From Candidatus Woesearchaeota archaeon (GTDB lineage Archaea > Nanobdellota > Nanobdellia > Woesearchaeales > SKIA01), in NCBI GenBank assembly GCA_007116645.1, contig SKIA01000001.1, positions 1 to 33,896 of the forward strand: a DNA stretch of 33,896 bases, read 5' to 3'. The translations under genes were made by a program, and so were the position numbers. The notes beneath the pieces are model-generated. The model was not told where the DNA came from. It did no database searches and was given only the letters and a program-made list of their open reading frames with translations. The stretch's first letter is position 1, and each line of letters starts with the position of its first letter. Below are positions 23,235-29,813 of the stretch, one piece after another.

Positions 23235-23243
23235 AATATATAC
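23235..23243 (+). promoter_or_regulatory. TATA-like box for mscL
   Basis: AATATATAC, 21-29 nt before ATG 23264. Confidence 0.6.
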
Positions 23244-23263
23244 TCGCCATATATACCAAAGTA

Positions 23264-23572
23264 ATGGCAAAAGTCATGGAAGAGTTCAGTGAATTCTTGC
23301 ACGAGTACAAAGTTATCCCGCTCGCAATAGCGTTTATCATGGGTGTAGCGATTACGACGCTTGTTCAAAGCCTCGTAAACAACATCATCATGCCCACAGT
23401 AACGCCGTTTGTTCCAGGGGGAGCGTGGGAAACCGCAACCCTCACACTCGGACCAATTGTATGGTCGTGGGGAGCATTTGTGGGAGCCATCATTAACTTT
23501 GTCATCATAGCACTCGTCGTGTTTATGATTGCAAAACACTTTCTCAAAGAAAAAAAAGTAACCAAGAAGTAA
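23264..23572 (+). CDS. mscL: Large-conductance mechanosensitive channel MscL
   Basis: 102 residues. Pentameric membrane pore that opens under hypo-osmotic stress. The N-terminal amphipathic helix EEFSEFLHEYKVIPLAIAF leads into TM1 (about 15-43, with GVAITTLVQSLVNNIIMP), a short periplasmic-type loop, and TM2 (about 63-91), ending with a basic cytoplasmic tail KHFLKEKKVTKK. Shorter than bacterial MscL at the C-terminus, lacking most of the helical bundle. MscS is encoded about 440 bp downstream on the other strand. Confidence 0.95.
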   Translation: MAKVMEEFSEFLHEYKVIPLAIAFIMGVAITTLVQSLVNNIIMPTVTPFVPGGAWETATLTLGPIVWSWGAFVGAIINFVIIALVVFMIAKHFLKEKKVTKK

Positions 23573-23580
23573 ACACTTCA

Positions 23581-23600
23581 CCCTTTCTTTTATTTTTTAT
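23581..23600. terminator. T-rich segment between convergent genes
   Basis: The plus strand is strongly T-rich just after the mscL stop and runs into the 3' end of the convergent gene, consistent with an oligo-T archaeal terminator for mscL. Confidence 0.45.
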
Positions 23601-23976
23601 TGCACAACGCAAAGGCGTTGTCAGAGTCATGATTAAAATACACTCTTGACAGCATAAACGAACCGTCATCGCGCATGTCTCCACGCAAAGAAACAACGTC
23701 TTGACCTAAACGCAAACGATCTTCTAGACTTTGCAATGACGCTGCCGAATCACCATGAAGAATCTTGTCAGGAGAAGCAGAAAAAGAATACTGCACATTG
23801 CTTGGAACAGTGACTTGAACATACAACGAGTCATCTGATAAGTATAGCTCAGAAATAAAATTTGCGTGAGCATTCACACCCCAGTCAGAAGTTGGACACT
23901 CCAACTCCGCGGGGCTTTGATGAGAATAACCCATCAGTGCAATAAGGCCTGCTCCTCCAAGCAATAACTTCCTCAT
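23590..23976 (-). CDS. Small secreted protein, unknown
   Basis: 128 residues. A short signal peptide (RKLLLGGAGLIALMGYSHQS) precedes a beta-rich polar domain with two cysteines (C27 region in ELECPTSDW and C125 in ALCNKK) that could pair. No family recognised. A TATA-like TCATAAAGTC about 22-30 nt upstream overlaps the 3' end of mscS. Start at ATG 23976 fits both the signal peptide and the promoter. Confidence 0.7.
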   Translation of the reverse strand: MRKLLLGGAGLIALMGYSHQSPAELECPTSDWGVNAHANFISELYLSDDSLYVQVTVPSNVQYSFSASPDKILHGDSAASLQSLEDRLRLGQDVVSLRGDMRDDGSFMLSRVYFNHDSDNAFALCNKK

Positions 23977-24008
23977 AAAAAAAAGAAGTGAAGAAGACTT
24001 TATGAGTC

Positions 24009-24863
24009 TTACGCGAGAGCTATCTTATTTTTCTTTAGAGCAGCAGTTAGAGCAGACAAATATTCAGACACGATATCATCGCGCCGACCAATCTCTAACA
24101 ACCAGATACGCACAGAAATTGTCATTCGAGCAGCAGTTACATCAGTCACCAACACTCTAGGAGCAAACCTTGACAAATCACGCTCGCCCTCAAAAAACTG
24201 TTTTGAAGCCTTGATAATGCTTGCAAACGCAGATCGCTCACTGCGAGAAATACTTGGTAAAATACGCTGGTTTTTGCTTGCGACCTCGCGCACCACGTCA
24301 CGAATTGTCTGCAAGTCAGAACCCACGGCCACGTTCAACGATAACGCCGTCTCAATAAATCCGCTTTTAGAGTAGTTGTGCACCATCTGCGTTAGTAGTT
24401 GAGTATTAGGAAGGTAAATGAGACGACCATTTTGGTGTCGTAAGACAGTGTGCATAAGGCGCATGTCCTTAACCCTACAAATCCCTGAAGCACCCACTTC
24501 AACCCAATCTTCAGGCTGAACAGAGCGATTAACAGAGACAATAACGCCCCCAATCATATTCTGGAGAACTTGTTGAGACGAGAAAGCAATCGCAATACTC
24601 AAAATACCAAGTGATGCAGCAAGAGCTGAAAAATCAAGATCCAAAATGCGATACACAGCAATTGTTAGTCCAGAGAAGAAAAAAATGTACTGGAATAAAC
24701 GAGAAAGACGCTTTGATATCGCACCTGACACGCGCGGATCAAGAAATCTTCGAAGAAGCAAGTACAAAGTATTGCCGGCGATAAAGGTAATGGCAACAAC
24801 AAGGATGAAAATAAGAAACGTTTCAAGCGTTGTGCGCCCAAACAAGATAGTGTCTGCAACCAT
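24009..24863 (-). CDS. mscS: Small-conductance mechanosensitive channel, MscS family
   Basis: 284 residues. Three membrane helices (about 12-37, 53-72, 79-98), the last leading into the MscS pore-lining segment and the beta domain entry QNMIGGVIVSVNRSVQPEDWVEVG, followed by the cytoplasmic alpha/beta domain. Short MscS of the E. coli type. Divergent from the arrestin-like gene, sharing one TATA-like box. Confidence 0.93.
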   Translation of the reverse strand: MVADTILFGRTTLETFLIFILVVAITFIAGNTLYLLLRRFLDPRVSGAISKRLSRLFQYIFFFSGLTIAVYRILDLDFSALAASLGILSIAIAFSSQQVLQNMIGGVIVSVNRSVQPEDWVEVGASGICRVKDMRLMHTVLRHQNGRLIYLPNTQLLTQMVHNYSKSGFIETALSLNVAVGSDLQTIRDVVREVASKNQRILPSISRSERSAFASIIKASKQFFEGERDLSRFAPRVLVTDVTAARMTISVRIWLLEIGRRDDIVSEYLSALTAALKKNKIALA

Positions 24864-24885
24864 ACAAGAAAGAAAGCAAAGACAA

Positions 24886-24895
24886 CTTTAAAAAG
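24886..24895. promoter_or_regulatory. Shared bidirectional TATA-like box
   Basis: CTTTAAAAAG is nearly palindromic and lies 23-32 nt before the mscS ATG (24863) on one strand and 21-30 nt before ATG 24916 on the other; no second box fits between the genes. Confidence 0.55.
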
Positions 24896-24915
24896 TAATG
24901 TTGCCAGAGGAGATT

Positions 24916-25353
24916 ATGTTCGGATTTCTTAAAGGAAAAATCACTGTTCAGCTACAAGGACACGAATACCGTCCTGGAGACACTATCACTGGAAACGCAC
25001 TGCTTAAACTCAAAAAGCCGCGTTCAGGACAACTCCACGTAAAGCTATACGCGCAAGACCACGTACGGTCAAGACGCGGAGGAAATAACAACCGAGAAGT
25101 GCGAACAGCGTACGAATTTTCGCAGCCCATCAGCGAAGAAAAAGAATTTACGGCACAAGAAATCACAGTTCCCATATCAATTACCATCCCCACGGATGTT
25201 CATTCAGGAAAACTAGATGGTGGACTTGGCGCAGTCGTGCAAACAGCACAGCTGCTCACGCAAACGTCTTCTCAGAGAAAATGGTTTGTTCAGGTACGAT
25301 TCAAAACCAGTGGATTTGACATCACCAAGAAAACACAAATCAACGTAATATAA
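24916..25353 (+). CDS. Arrestin-like / Spo0M-like beta-sandwich protein
   Basis: 145 residues from ATG 24916; an in-frame ATG at 24898 would add six residues. The start MFGFLKGKITVQL is preferred because the shared TATA-like box is 21-30 nt upstream and too close to 24898. The sequence ITVQLQGHEYRPGDTITGNALLKL followed by LHVKLYAQD and a late FVQVRFKTSGFDI resembles the arrestin-like N-terminal beta-sandwich seen in Spo0M and arrestin_N proteins. Single domain, soluble; probably a protein-interaction role. Confidence 0.7.
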   Translation: MFGFLKGKITVQLQGHEYRPGDTITGNALLKLKKPRSGQLHVKLYAQDHVRSRRGGNNNREVRTAYEFSQPISEEKEFTAQEITVPISITIPTDVHSGKLDGGLGAVVQTAQLLTQTSSQRKWFVQVRFKTSGFDITKKTQINVI

Positions 25354-25361
25354 CGTCCCCG
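25352..25361 (+). repeat. 10-bp repeat of tRNA-Asn 3' end, distal copy
   Basis: AACGTCCCCG; the same ten bases are at 26220-26229, where they are the end of tRNA-Asn plus two flanking bases. The endonuclease gene lies exactly between the two copies. Confidence 0.55.
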
Positions 25362-25411
25362 GTGAGATTTATTTTTCATCAATAACCCACTGGACATCCA
25401 CGCAAAAAACC

Positions 25412-25419
25412 CTTTTAAG
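25412..25419 (+). promoter_or_regulatory. TATA-like box for the endonuclease gene
   Basis: CTTTTAAG, 22-29 nt before ATG 25441. Confidence 0.55.
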
Positions 25420-25440
25420 TCACAGAAGCGTGGCCCCACT

Positions 25441-26217
25441 ATGACTCTGCATCCAAGAGCGATTAGTGAGATCCAACAAGAGTACAAAAAAACACAGTCG
25501 ATACGTGCAGTTCACAGACAGCTAGGACACTCTCTGAGTACGATTCACAAGTATGTAAGGCAGAAATTTCCAAATACCACCCCTCAACAAAGGATTACAG
25601 CTGTAAAAACAAAAAGCGAACTACTAACAGGAATCTACGTAGGGCTGTGGATGGGCGATGGAACCCAGTATACAGACAATGGAGCATACACAACCAAAAT
25701 TTGTTCAAGTAAGACAAATATCGAACTAAACCAGTTTGTACAAAAACTCATAAAAACTCTTTTTGGGAAAAAAACCCACACAAATGTCCATCCGAAAAAG
25801 AACGACCTATATATACGGATGTATTCAAAATTCATCTACAACTACATTTACGCCTTTGTAGCAGTCCAGGAAAGTAAAACTCACACGGTGCAGCTAAAAC
25901 AACACATTAGTAATTACTCAGAAAAATTCCTTCGGGGAGTGCTCCTGGGTCTGACGTTGAGTGACGGCTACGTCAAAAAAACACTCGTATTTAGGTCAAC
26001 ATCACACCAGCTTGCACTGAATTTTGCCAGTATACTAGAAAAGTACGGTTTCACACCAACCATAAGAAAAAAAGTACGAAAACAACCTAACTGGAACGAT
26101 ATCACCACGGTACGACTAGGAATTTACGATACTAAAAACATAATTAGTTTGCTTAACAAAACAATACTAGAAACAGGCATATCAAAAATGAGCGTACAGC
26201 AGCTCAAATATGCGTAA
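25441..26217 (+). CDS. Free-standing LAGLIDADG homing endonuclease
   Basis: 258 residues. The N-terminal ~45 residues look like a helix-turn-helix of the resolvase type (SIRAVHRQLGHSLSTIHKYV). Two LAGLIDADG motifs follow: LTGIYVGLWMGDG (62-74, acid D73) and FLRGVLLGLTLSDG (163-176, acid D175), so one chain makes a complete two-motif nuclease. It is not inside an intron or intein; the gene ends 4 nt before the 3' end of tRNA-Asn on the other strand and is bracketed by a 10-bp repeat of that 3' end. Likely a selfish element or a remnant of one. Confidence 0.9.
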   Translation: MTLHPRAISEIQQEYKKTQSIRAVHRQLGHSLSTIHKYVRQKFPNTTPQQRITAVKTKSELLTGIYVGLWMGDGTQYTDNGAYTTKICSSKTNIELNQFVQKLIKTLFGKKTHTNVHPKKNDLYIRMYSKFIYNYIYAFVAVQESKTHTVQLKQHISNYSEKFLRGVLLGLTLSDGYVKKTLVFRSTSHQLALNFASILEKYGFTPTIRKKVRKQPNWNDITTVRLGIYDTKNIISLLNKTILETGISKMSVQQLKYA

Positions 26218-26219
26218 AA

Positions 26220-26229
26220 AACGTCCCCG
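26220..26229 (+). repeat. 10-bp repeat of tRNA-Asn 3' end, proximal copy
   Basis: AACGTCCCCG overlapping the last eight bases of tRNA-Asn (minus strand). Confidence 0.55.
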
Positions 26230-26294
26230 CCCGGATTCGAACCGGGGACCTTGCGGTTAACAGCCGCACGCTATAGCCACTAAGCCACGGGGAC
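26222..26294 (-). tRNA. tRNA-Asn (anticodon GUU)
   Basis: 73 nt on the minus strand. Acceptor GTCCCCG pairs perfectly with CGGGGAC; anticodon stem TGCGG/CCGCA around loop CTGTTAA gives GUU; T-arm CCCGG-TTCGAAT-CCGGG; discriminator G. No intron, no encoded CCA. A TATA-like CCTATTTAAA (26320-26329) lies 26-35 nt upstream. Confidence 0.95.
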
Positions 26295-26319
26295 AATAGT
26301 ACGAAGAGTTGCTCGTGCG

Positions 26320-26329
26320 TTTAAATAGG
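26320..26329 (-). promoter_or_regulatory. TATA-like box for tRNA-Asn
   Basis: CCTATTTAAA on the minus strand, 26-35 nt from the tRNA 5' end at 26294. Confidence 0.55.
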
Positions 26330-26366
26330 TTTTGTGCGGAAGGAACAGAAATACAAGTTCACTTCA

Positions 26367-26374
26367 TTTATATG
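26367..26374 (+). promoter_or_regulatory. TATA-like box for the 26397 gene
   Basis: TTTATATG, 23-30 nt before ATG 26397; it decides this start over the longer open frame from 26334. Confidence 0.6.
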
Positions 26375-26396
26375 CATCAAATTACTTCATTACTGT

Positions 26397-27431
26397 ATGG
26401 GGAAGACTTTTCGCTGGCTTCGAAACGCTGGAATAGGCGCAGTCATAGCGACAGCAGGGCTTGGAGCGAACGCGTGGACCACTCCACCCGAGCAGAGCGT
26501 ACGTGCCCAAGTAAAGAACGTCACCCTCGCTCCCGTACATGCGTATTTATCCCATAATTTAGAACAACAGTGGAGTGAGCGAGCAGAAAACCTACAAACT
26601 GACACCACGACGCGAAACCCTGCACGGATCATTCTTGAAGAACGCGTAAAACCACTCAGAGAGAGCACGCCCGAACGCATCAGTCTTGATACCTACACAC
26701 AAGAAATAGCAGCTGTGCTTGACGAAGTACAAGACAACATTAACTGGGAATATGTTGAGAGAAGATGGTTTAACGATACCACCAGCACATATAAGACGCC
26801 GCAACGACAAGTATCACTCGCCCAAACACTCATCAATCAAGCAAACGCCAAAGACCTACTCGCGACGGGCTATGCAGAGCACATGCCACGCATCCCTGAT
26901 AGGATTTACAAACACATCGGAGGAACGCGGCTCCAAAGCAGTCTCGGATCGGCGCTGTTTGAAGCAAAACTACGTATTGCAGGAAGAGAGTACACTGAGC
27001 TTGTGCTCTCACGCCACGATAGACTCGTATCCTTTGGGCCGTGGCAGATCACAGAACTAGCAGTAAATGGCAGCAAGGATGCGCTAGGAGGAGCAAATCT
27101 TATGGGACTTGCTCTTCCTGACAGCCTCCGACTGCCCAGCAAGATAGAATATGTTTCAGGAAGTGATCACGCAAAAGCAGCTGCGCTCATGCATCTATAC
27201 AACACAGTACGATTGGTACGTTCAACAACCGAGGAAGAATTCCAACAGCTCGAACGATACGCAACCCACCCACAAGTACAACTGGGCATCATGCTTGGAC
27301 ACCACGCGCCAAGACGCGCTGAAGAGTCCATAAGAGACTTTCTTAAAGAACCCCAGTATGACCTCAGACACCATGCTGACAGCTCGCTTCACAGACACAT
27401 AGACCGATTGGAAGCATACCGCCCACGATAA
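26397..27431 (+). CDS. Exported protein, possibly lysozyme-like fold
   Basis: 344 residues from ATG 26397. A signal peptide or N-terminal anchor (GIGAVIATAGLGANAWT) is followed by a ~320-residue charged, helical exported region. Around residues 197-222, REYTELVLSRHDRLVSFGPWQITEL recalls the transglycosylase/lysozyme pattern of a Glu followed by a GPWQIT/GLMQI segment; this is a weak resemblance and the archaeon may have no murein of its own, so activity against other cells is one idea. The frame is open 21 codons further upstream (26334), but the TATA-like box at 26367-26374 argues for 26397. No family named with confidence. Confidence 0.65.
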   Translation: MGKTFRWLRNAGIGAVIATAGLGANAWTTPPEQSVRAQVKNVTLAPVHAYLSHNLEQQWSERAENLQTDTTTRNPARIILEERVKPLRESTPERISLDTYTQEIAAVLDEVQDNINWEYVERRWFNDTTSTYKTPQRQVSLAQTLINQANAKDLLATGYAEHMPRIPDRIYKHIGGTRLQSSLGSALFEAKLRIAGREYTELVLSRHDRLVSFGPWQITELAVNGSKDALGGANLMGLALPDSLRLPSKIEYVSGSDHAKAAALMHLYNTVRLVRSTTEEEFQQLERYATHPQVQLGIMLGHHAPRRAEESIRDFLKEPQYDLRHHADSSLHRHIDRLEAYRPR

Positions 27432-27462
27432 CACACATAAAGCGCGCAGTACTTCTTAGGAC

Positions 27463-27924
27463 ATGAACCAAAAGCTTTCATCCCTCACGCAACTCCTTGA
27501 CGAAAAAGATATTTCTTATCGTGTCATAGACCTGGGAGGAGAAGCCGTTCGCACCCGCGACGTGCTCGATCGCGTAGATGTTGATCCAAAAGGAATTGTA
27601 AAGACCATTATGTTTAAAGGAAAAAAGACAGGAGTGTTTTGTGTGTCTGTGCTCGGAAGTGATCGCGTCAGCTATCCTAAATTGCGAGCATTCCTTGACG
27701 ATAAGATTTCAACGCTCAGGCCTGAAGAGATGAGAGAGCTCGGATGGGAACCCGGAGAGTGTTGTCCACTAAGCGTTCCCGGACCACTTTTTGTTGACGC
27801 AAGTGTTCTTTTGCGAGATGTCATCAATACCGGATCAGGTGACTTGCGATACGGCCTTGAGTATTCCGTGAGTGCTTTAAACGAGCTGCGAGATGATATT
27901 ACTGTTCTTGACGTTCGTGAGTAA
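27463..27924 (+). CDS. YbaK/ProX-type aminoacyl-tRNA deacylase
   Basis: 153 residues. Trans-editing enzyme that hydrolyses mischarged aminoacyl-tRNA. VDPKGIVKTIMFKG contains the conserved catalytic lysine (K48 region) of the YbaK/EbsC/ProX fold, with the later VSVLGSDRVSYPKL, LGWEPGECCPLSVPG and GSGDLRYGLEYS segments matching the family order. The usual G-x-x-x-P loop is present. Which mischarged tRNA it edits is not readable. ACATAAAGC (27434-27442) is a weak TATA candidate 21-29 nt upstream. Confidence 0.88.
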   Translation: MNQKLSSLTQLLDEKDISYRVIDLGGEAVRTRDVLDRVDVDPKGIVKTIMFKGKKTGVFCVSVLGSDRVSYPKLRAFLDDKISTLRPEEMRELGWEPGECCPLSVPGPLFVDASVLLRDVINTGSGDLRYGLEYSVSALNELRDDITVLDVRE

Positions 27925-27966
27925 TACTTACATACCAAAGGAAATGTTTGTTTGATAATGCTTAAC

Positions 27967-28064
27967 GCGAGCTATTATTGGTTTTAGGCCATTCGACCTA
28001 GATCCACTGCTCGCAATTCATTGTTTTTCTGGCCGTACGTGGTCTAGGTTTTGCTCGCTAGGAG
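27967..28064 (+). promoter_or_regulatory. Possible structured leader RNA upstream of the split GNAT gene
   Basis: Within a 150-nt gap, ACCTAGATCCAC (27996-28007) pairs with GTGGTCTAGGT (28039-28049) with one bulged T; GGCCA (27987-27991) pairs with TGGCC (28030-28034), crossing the first helix as a pseudoknot would; GCGAGC (27967-27972) can pair with GCTCGC at 28009-28014 or at 28053-28058, two competing options. AGGAG (28060-28064) sits 10 nt before ATG 28075. Candidate cis-regulatory or separate small RNA; no known class recognised. Confidence 0.35.
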
Positions 28065-28074
28065 AACAAAAAAC

Positions 28075-28206
28075 ATGGAACACACAATACGGCGCATTAC
28101 GCCACAAGAAGCAAACGATGTCGCACGTCTTATAGAACTTGCAGTACGAGATGAACGAGTACGACAACGAAAAACACTTACAGAGCTGCAACACTGCAAC
28201 GAATGA
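28075..28206 (+). CDS. N-terminal piece of a split GNAT acetyltransferase
   Basis: 43 residues starting MEHTIRRITPQEANDVARLI, the usual first strand and helix of a GNAT domain, ending at a TGA that overlaps the ATG of the next frame (ATGA). On its own it cannot fold as an acetyltransferase. AGGAG lies 10 nt before the ATG. It may be the start of one gene broken by a single-base change, a real two-subunit arrangement, or a site of recoding. Confidence 0.6.
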   Translation: MEHTIRRITPQEANDVARLIELAVRDERVRQRKTLTELQHCNE

Positions 28207-28484
28207 CTGCACCCGTGCTCCACGGATACGCAAAAAGCACCGCAGGAGTGTACGTAGCAGAAACCGAAGCGGACAAAGTAGGCATAGGAGTCGTGCCTGT
28301 GCGAAGTGGCAACGGAATCATTTATGTCAAGCCAGAGCTCAGAAGAAGCGGCATCGGCACAGGACTGCTTGACGCAATCAATAATGCTCTTGAACTGGCC
28401 GAAGAGCCTCTCATCCATCCAGACAGAGTCTTTGGACACGTAGTACCGTACGAGAGCAAGTTAGCATTAAGTGGTGGCTGGTAA
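28203..28484 (+). CDS. C-terminal piece of a split GNAT acetyltransferase
   Basis: 93 residues continuing the GNAT fold: GVYVAETEADKVGIGVVPV (central strands), then the acetyl-CoA-binding IYVKPELRRSGIGTGLLDAI, where RRSGIG is the family's pyrophosphate loop. It is in the frame two bases on from the preceding 43-residue piece and starts at the ATGA overlap. Together the two pieces add up to about one full GNAT domain (~136 residues). No slippery heptamer is evident at the junction. Confidence 0.65.
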   Translation: MTAPVLHGYAKSTAGVYVAETEADKVGIGVVPVRSGNGIIYVKPELRRSGIGTGLLDAINNALELAEEPLIHPDRVFGHVVPYESKLALSGGW

Positions 28485-28485
28485 G

Positions 28486-29070
28486 TCAGAAGAGTTCGTG
28501 CTGGATAAGCCGAGTTGGATACGGAATGTTTCGCGAGAAGCTGCTCCAGTAGTCAGCAATCCGGCTCGCAAATCCTTGGGCAGTTCTGACAGTGCACATT
28601 TCAGAAGGAAGCCCTGCGCGCAGTCTGTTGTTGTGGTTTCGGCGAGAAGACTGAAGCTTGATTGGGTCTTTCTCAAAACGAGTTAGAATATGATTTTCGA
28701 GCTCATACCGACAGATCGCTCTTCGTTGGCGACGAGTGTTTGAGGGATACGGGTTGAGTAAGTCCATCTCTTCACGATTACGCGGTTGTTCTCGCCAAGG
28801 CATGATTCGCCTTCTTCCAAGTGAATGAGCAATATTCATCACGTACTGCATGTCTTCTTGGAGCAAATCATGGTACTTGTGGCGTCTCATATGCATGAAG
28901 TTTAGTCCATACAATACAGGAAGTAGTTCTTCGTTAATGTTGAGACAGTCCACTAGAGGGCTGACGGGAAAATTTCTTAACCCTTGGTAAATATCACGTA
29001 AAACCTCTTTTTCCAATGAACTCAATAAGATATGCTCTGGACGTAGTATTGGACGAATTAGTGCAACCAT
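28486..29070 (-). CDS. Unknown basic cytosolic protein
   Basis: 194 residues, helical and rich in Arg/His (e.g. HMRRHKYHDLL, PSNTRRQRRAICRYELENH). No membrane segment, signal peptide or recognised family; the charge could suit nucleic-acid binding. Its start overlaps the 3' end of the upstream secreted-protein gene by 13 nt, implying cotranscription. It is convergent with the split GNAT gene, with one base between the stops. Confidence 0.65.
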   Translation of the reverse strand: MVALIRPILRPEHILLSSLEKEVLRDIYQGLRNFPVSPLVDCLNINEELLPVLYGLNFMHMRRHKYHDLLQEDMQYVMNIAHSLGRRRIMPWREQPRNREEMDLLNPYPSNTRRQRRAICRYELENHILTRFEKDPIKLQSSRRNHNNRLRAGLPSEMCTVRTAQGFASRIADYWSSFSRNIPYPTRLIQHELF

Positions 29071-29687
29071 GGGAACGCGGCGATTGGCACGCGAGGAGTC
29101 GTTGGAGCGCTAGACTGCGGCGTACCAATTGACAGTGGTTGCAGTCGCACGGTTTGTGTGGATGGGCAGATTAGAATTATTTGTCCAGTTGATTCCAGCA
29201 CCGAACAAGTGTTTGTTTGTTGCGGATTAGGTATTGTGATAGGTGTTACTTGGACAGGCGGTTGATACGGTGGGTAGTACGGAGGCGTATATGTTGGTGG
29301 GCGGTAGTGCGACACAGGTTCGTACCAGACGAGCCGGTGACGATTGTCTGAGCGTCTTGCACCAATGACATACTCTCGTCTTTCAACAAGTGGAACATCA
29401 TCATGCCATTGACCCCAACCGTCTCTGTATCGTGGAAATGTTAACACAACAGTGCTTGATGGATTGCCTCGGATACGGTCGCGAACGCGCAGAGTTACTT
29501 CTACACGCGGATCAGAGCCTCCAAGGCGCTGAATTCTCGTTACTTCTCCACGAAACACGATGTCTGCTCCGTCATAGTAGCCGTGATGATACGGTTGGTG
29601 AGGATGATACGAGCCATAGTGCCACGCCGAAGTCATTGGCAGAGCCAAGAACAAGGCTGCGATGAGGAGTGCTCCGAAGTATTTCAT
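29058..29687 (-). CDS. Secreted protein with possible OB-fold domain
   Basis: 209 residues from ATG 29687. A signal peptide (KYFGALLIAALFLALPMTSA) is followed by a His/Tyr-rich stretch, then ADIVFRGEVTRIQRL...VEVTLRVRDRIRGN, which recalls the TIMP/netrin-like OB fold of small secreted proteins, a Pro/Tyr-rich linker (PPTYTPPYYPPYQPP) and a C-terminal part with two Cys. The frame is open 31 codons further upstream, but ATTTATATA-type TATA sequence (29709-29717) would then lie inside it, so 29687 is preferred. Confidence 0.65.
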   Translation of the reverse strand: MKYFGALLIAALFLALPMTSAWHYGSYHPHQPYHHGYYDGADIVFRGEVTRIQRLGGSDPRVEVTLRVRDRIRGNPSSTVVLTFPRYRDGWGQWHDDVPLVERREYVIGARRSDNRHRLVWYEPVSHYRPPTYTPPYYPPYQPPVQVTPITIPNPQQTNTCSVLESTGQIILICPSTQTVRLQPLSIGTPQSSAPTTPRVPIAAFPWLH

Positions 29688-29708
29688 GCTCTTTGGAAAG
29701 AAGAACGT

Positions 29709-29717
29709 ATTTATATA
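29709..29717 (-). promoter_or_regulatory. TATA-like box for the 29687 gene
   Basis: TATATAAAT on the minus strand, 22-30 nt upstream of ATG 29687. Confidence 0.65.
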
Positions 29718-29783
29718 TTTACTGCTCAGTGACAATAGGTTATTTAAATTATTCTTCACTATAAAGTAACTACTAAACAAAAC

Positions 29784-29792
29784 TTATTTAAT
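29784..29792 (+). promoter_or_regulatory. TATA-like box for the 29814 gene
   Basis: TTATTTAAT, 22-30 nt before GTG 29814, favouring GTG over the ATG at 29835. Confidence 0.5.
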
Positions 29793-29813
29793 CTCAATGC
29801 ACTTACAGATAGC

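Noticed and set aside
28195..28210. Programmed ribosomal frameshift at the GNAT split
   Set aside because: No slippery heptamer at the junction; a simple mutation or overlapping start is more likely.
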